From: Diplonema papillatum
Taxonomy: Eukaryota; Euglenozoa; Diplonemea; Diplonemida; Diplonemidae
DNA: 64,000 bases
NCBI GenBank assembly: GCA_030068145.1
Contig: JAPJBO010001048.1
Span: forward strand, 1-64,000
Direction of reading: 5' to 3'
Positions 60,465 through 64,000 of this stretch are shown here, piece after piece. Position numbers and translations under genes: made by a program. A model generated the notes under the pieces. It was not told where the DNA came from and searched no databases. It saw only the letters and a list, made by a program, of their open reading frames with translations. Position 1 is the first letter of the stretch; the number at the start of each line of letters is the position of its first letter.

Positions 60465-60705
60465 CTTGTTATGGTAGCTACAAGTGATTTCACATGGTTC
60501 GACATAAAATGTGATCGCATATTTTTAGACTGTTTTCATGTGACCACATGGTATGTCTTCTGGCGTGGTATACCACATGTTGTGACATAACATGTGATCG
60601 CATATTGTTAAGCCATTTTCATGTGGTCACATGTTGTGTCTTTTGGCACGTTCTACCACATGTTGTGACATAAGATGATCGCATGGTATGTCTTCTTTCC
60701 GTTAT
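60465..60705. repeat. Tandem repeat of about 100 bp rich in ACATGTG-like palindromes
   Basis: About 2.4 units with CACATGTTGTGACATAACAT, GTGATCGCATATTTTTAG and TTTTCATGTGACCACATGG. Confidence 0.8.
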
Positions 60706-60734
60706 ACCGATGTGTATCATGTTAAACCGCAGTC

Positions 60735-61160
60735 TGGGTGGTGTGCTGGAATGGATATGTGTTCAATACCGCGCTGGTGCAGCGTCAAACGATGGACGCG
60801 TATCCGAGTTCCGAGCTGGGTTCGGATGGGATGCAAGCCTTGGGTGCTGGGCACACCCACTTATTGCAGGGCGGGATCGGCGGTCGTTTCCCATTAGATC
60901 TACTAATTAAAAACACGTACTAAAACGGGGGGGGGCGTAGCAAGCCACCGCATGCAAACAACCTGAGCTGGGGCAACCTGCGGACGATATGCTTCTGTCG
61001 CACAAGCTGCACTCTCACCATGGGGCCCTATAACAGCCCAGTGCTGCTACGTGTTGTGTACCGATACTTGGCTCTTCCTGCGGGCTTAGGTATTACTAGG
61101 TATACACAGTGCTGCTACGTGTGTACATGGAATGGTACGTGGTATGCAGGACCCAAGGAT
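60735..61160 (+). repeat. Repeat D second module and repeat L, copy 2
   Basis: 60748-60790 matches the repeat D second module (GCTGGAATGGATATGTGTTC). 61035-61150 matches repeat L (CTTCCTGCGGGCTTAGGT). Confidence 0.55.
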
Positions 61161-61760
61161 CCGAGCGCTTGTTGAACTTACCGCCCGGCATTGAGCCCCA
61201 GGGGTTACCTAGATTTCGTGCGGGCCGCGGCACACACTTACCTGCAATCATTTTCGGGCTGGTTTGTTCACAGTAACATCGGTGGTCGACCCGTATGCGT
61301 ATGGTGTGCGCGTAAGCGCTTTCATCCCGATGAAGAGATTCCTTGCATAGCACCATTACCACCGTTCATAGAGCACAGGTCTTGATGCGAGGGGTTTATC
61401 CCAGCCTTCTGAATACCAGCAATACGCTGATGCTCAGCAAACTGGGCCACCTTGCAACCTAAGTACCTGCTGCCTTCCTTAGATGTGGTAGCCGTTTCTC
61501 AGGCTCCCTCTCCACGCTGATAAGTATTGCTTGGGTTCCAACGAAGCAAGCCTCCCTTTCCCAAGCTCTATACCGAAGGGATCACTGCAAGCTGATGACT
61601 CCCGGTACTAGGAGCATTCCGCATACAAGGGGAATGATTGTAATCATCGATCGCGTGACGCACGCATGACGTCCTTCATTGCGCGGTGGTCCTTTTGAAG
61701 TCTCCCAGAGGACTCGACGAACCCCTTGGAAAGAGCTCATTCGAAGGAAATGCGCAGCTC
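61160..61760. other. No gene seen; ancient SINE-A-like trace
   Basis: 61165-61250 resembles a very old SINE-A body (GTTGAACTTACCGCCCGGCA). Otherwise low-copy DNA. Confidence 0.4.
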
Positions 61761-61764
61761 TGAG

Positions 61765-61845
61765 GGTGCTTTGACTTGCTGGAAATGCTGAGGAGACTGC
61801 CCGTTGCGATAGATCAAAGGAGGTAAATGTGCTGTAGAAAGAGTA
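61765..61845 (-). mobile_element. SINE-A fragment
   Basis: GCGATAGATCAAAGGAGGTA and GAAATGCTGAGGAGACTGCC in reverse orientation. Confidence 0.75.
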
Positions 61846-62239
61846 GCGTTGGCACTCTGCAGAAGAATTGTGGATTCAAAAGGAGGAGTACATCGGCAAG
61901 GCTCCCTGCCGCACCAGACGGTAATCAAGATTTGAAAGCTCGTGACGCCGTGCACCAGCGGGTTCCAGGCACGACAATATCCCCACCCAGTGCGGTCTTA
62001 AGCGAAGGGTGACGCTACGATGTTCTCGGGACGGCGACTGGGGTATTTAACCTTAATATTTTAAGGTCTGCGATCTCAGACGACCAGTGTTCGCGCAATT
62101 GCCATGCCAGGGCAACACCAGGTAGGGGCGCCCTACCTAACAAAAAATTTACAGGAGCAAATCTTGACGAAGATAGATGGAAAAAAAGAAGGTGATTTTA
62201 TTCTTCGCTTTTTCTCACGAACGGGGGGAAAATCGGGGG

Positions 62240-62260
62240 GGGGGGGGGGGGGGGTCCTGC
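62240..62260. repeat. Poly(G) tract
   Basis: A run of G, interrupted once by an A nearby. Confidence 0.9.
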
Positions 62261-62354
62261 TTTTGGCTTTGTAGGTTCTCCCGATTCCCCAATTCGTGGT
62301 TTGCACAAACTCAAGAGGTCTAGTCAACTATTCCCTGCAGCATTGTCATACTTT

Positions 62355-62660
62355 CAAGAAAATACTCGACGTAGCTGCTTCGACTCCGAATGGAAGGGGG
62401 GAAATATAGAGGTAAGGGGCGAATCCAATACAAACACAATCTGCTTTGTTCTTCGCTTGCACCACCGTGTGTTGTTTTCTCACTCAGGACTTTTGACCTG
62501 TTGTGTTTGTGTGATTTGTCGTGTAGGGGTAGACCCGCATGACCTCACGTCCGTTCAACACGTGGTTCGGTAGTTACAGCACTTTGGATCCCTTCTGTTC
62601 TTTGTCAGGCAGCATCGTCGAGCATTTCCTTTCAAGCTGGCGCTTATGTAAAAAAAAACC
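62355..62660 (+). mobile_element. SINE-B, near full length
   Basis: AAAATACTCGACGTAGCTGC to CAAGCTGGCGCTTATGTAAA, with an A run. Confidence 0.85.
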
Positions 62661-63900
62661 CGCTGCGAAATTAATCGGTCGGCAGATAGCGCGCACACGG
62701 CATACGACGATAATAAAATCCTCACTCCTATGCGTGTGTCTCTCCCTCGTCCACCGCTCCTTCTCTGCTTGCCGCGCGCCGTATGGTTGGAGCAAAAGGC
62801 GAAGCCAGAGCTGCTAATCTTGCTGCTGACCATGCAAGCTACTTTGTTTCTCTGGACGGATTGGAGCGGCAAACCTGTCGTTCGGATTATTATTAGTCTT
62901 CAAAGAAACAAGTTTCTTTTCTTTAAAAACCCCTCTGAACAACCGTTTTCTCTGCATAAAGATGCCCCGAACCGCTCATAGCTCCTGCCCCCCTGCCGAC
63001 GGCCCCCGAAACGCCTGCGAGGGACTAATCTTCTTGTTCGCTCTTGGCACTAAAAAAAAGAATTACAGAAAACAGAAGAGCCACACAAAAATCATACTTT
63101 GGTTTCCTTTTTTTCTTTTTTTTTTTTGACAACGACTTTGGATTGGAAGACACTGGTTTGTCCGGGGGAGGAGGGGGGGAGGACGCTTCGAATGTCAACT
63201 GAACGACTGCGAAAGAATCGGGGCCTGAAACAAAATAGGGTCGGCCACAGCCCAATCCTTCCGACGGTAAGAAAGACCACTGCACCCCAAACTGTGCTCG
63301 TGCAAGCCAGAACTAGATGAGGTGGTTGTCTTGGCTCGGGGCATGTGCCTTGATGCCTCTCTGTGCAAACTTGCAGGATCACAACAACGATTCATGCGTT
63401 CCTTTTTGACGACTCATGATAGCTTCTGGAAGCACTAGATGGGGCAGTGACTAGGCCATGAGAATCTTCCGACGCAGGGGAAATGGACGACTGCAGCGCA
63501 TCCCAACTGGCGGCCACCGTTGATTTCTAGACCGTATCGAGTTTTAAGGAACCGTGTTGTGTGCCTACAGTCGACAGTCAAGGCGGGTTGGGGAGTATTT
63601 CTTAGTGGACCGGCTTATGACGTCGACGACGGCGAAAAGTTATTGGTCTCTGACTGCTCCTCGCAAAAACAGCCTCTTCCCCGCCCATTGAAACTCGTTA
63701 GTAAGTAATAGTATAGCTTATTTTAGGGTTAAAGTTCGCTATTTTAGTACTAACAATCGTGGGTTCCCCATCAATTGTGCAGGCTAAAAAGACGGAGGCA
63801 GCGTGTTTTGGTGGTTGATCAGTTTTCCTTGCCTGAAAATGACGCAGGGTGAATACAAGATGTAAAAACGATCAACCGGCACGCACAAGCAAAGAATCCG
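62661..63900. other. No gene seen
   Basis: A poly-pyrimidine tract at 63097-63127 and low-copy DNA. No splice-consistent exon was found. Confidence 0.4.
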
Positions 63901-63904
63901 AAAA

Positions 63905-64000
63905 ATGGCTGAGCTGCTCAAGTCGAAAGACGACTGCGTCCCGGTTGGCGTTGACTGGGAGGAGGTCAGGCTGAGTGCCTTCCCGGAGAACGCGGCTACG
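63905..64000 (+). CDS. Possible gene start, runs off the window
   Basis: An ATG at 63905 preceded by GAAAA opens 32 codons without a stop to the window edge (MAELLKSKDDCVPVGVDWEE and onward), with a rise in GC typical of the exons here. The family cannot be named. It would be the only host gene on the plus strand. Confidence 0.4.
   Translation, partial: MAELLKSKDDCVPVGVDWEEVRLSAFPENAAT

Overview
This is a fragment of a nuclear genome from a eukaryote, most likely a protist. The host genes are broken by spliceosomal introns, most non-exonic DNA consists of dispersed retroposons, LINE fragments, MITEs and satellite arrays, and nothing looks prokaryotic. Base composition is close to even outside the exons and GC-rich inside them. 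I cannot place the organism more precisely. No rRNA, CRISPR array or intact tRNA was seen.

Four host genes were assembled by hand from open exons whose donors, acceptors and codon phases agree. All lie on the minus strand. From high to low coordinate they are: (1) a FUT8-like fucosyltransferase, 2 exons, 58133 to 54187, 470 aa; (2) an ABCA-type full ABC transporter, 4 exons, 44970 to 36615, 1646 aa, including a 120-bp and a 33-bp exon; (3) an undescribed PB1-domain protein, 5 exons, 28424 to 21203, 987 aa; (4) a TM9SF/nonaspanin, at least 3 exons, 15792 to 11495, 502 aa seen, with the last four membrane spans missing from the window. A possible plus-strand gene starts at 63905 and runs off the end. 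Three are membrane or secretory-pathway proteins, but they do not form an obvious pathway, so the co-orientation is the only operon-like feature.

Region by region: 1-11 kb holds a 48/49-bp satellite, two long (TG)n tracts around a duplicated exon-like cassette, a LINE 3' fragment, and a hAT-like DNA transposon relic with a TA-flanked MITE inside it. 11-16 kb is the TM9SF gene. 16-21 kb is satellite DNA (23-bp, about 64-bp and 30-bp units). 21-28 kb is the PB1 gene, with duplicated exon pieces and two foldback MITEs in its introns. 28-36 kb is repeat-rich intergenic DNA. 36-45 kb is the ABCA gene. 47-53.8 kb is a non-LTR retrotransposon ORF (RT, zinc knuckle, RNase H, Cys/His repeats) followed by two 5'-truncated copies, each joined through an (AC)n tract. 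54-59 kb is the fucosyltransferase gene, whose intron carries a 33-bp and a 193-bp satellite. 59-64 kb is repeats.

The most interesting signals are: splice acceptors that mostly end in ACACAG or CCACAG rather than a pyrimidine tract, one of them lying in a LINE 3' end; antisense poly(A) retroposons sitting within about 35 bases of several donors; a repeated C-x2-H-x4-C-x2-C...CC...HH motif in the LINE proteins; and partial copies of host exons reinserted just upstream of the parent exon.
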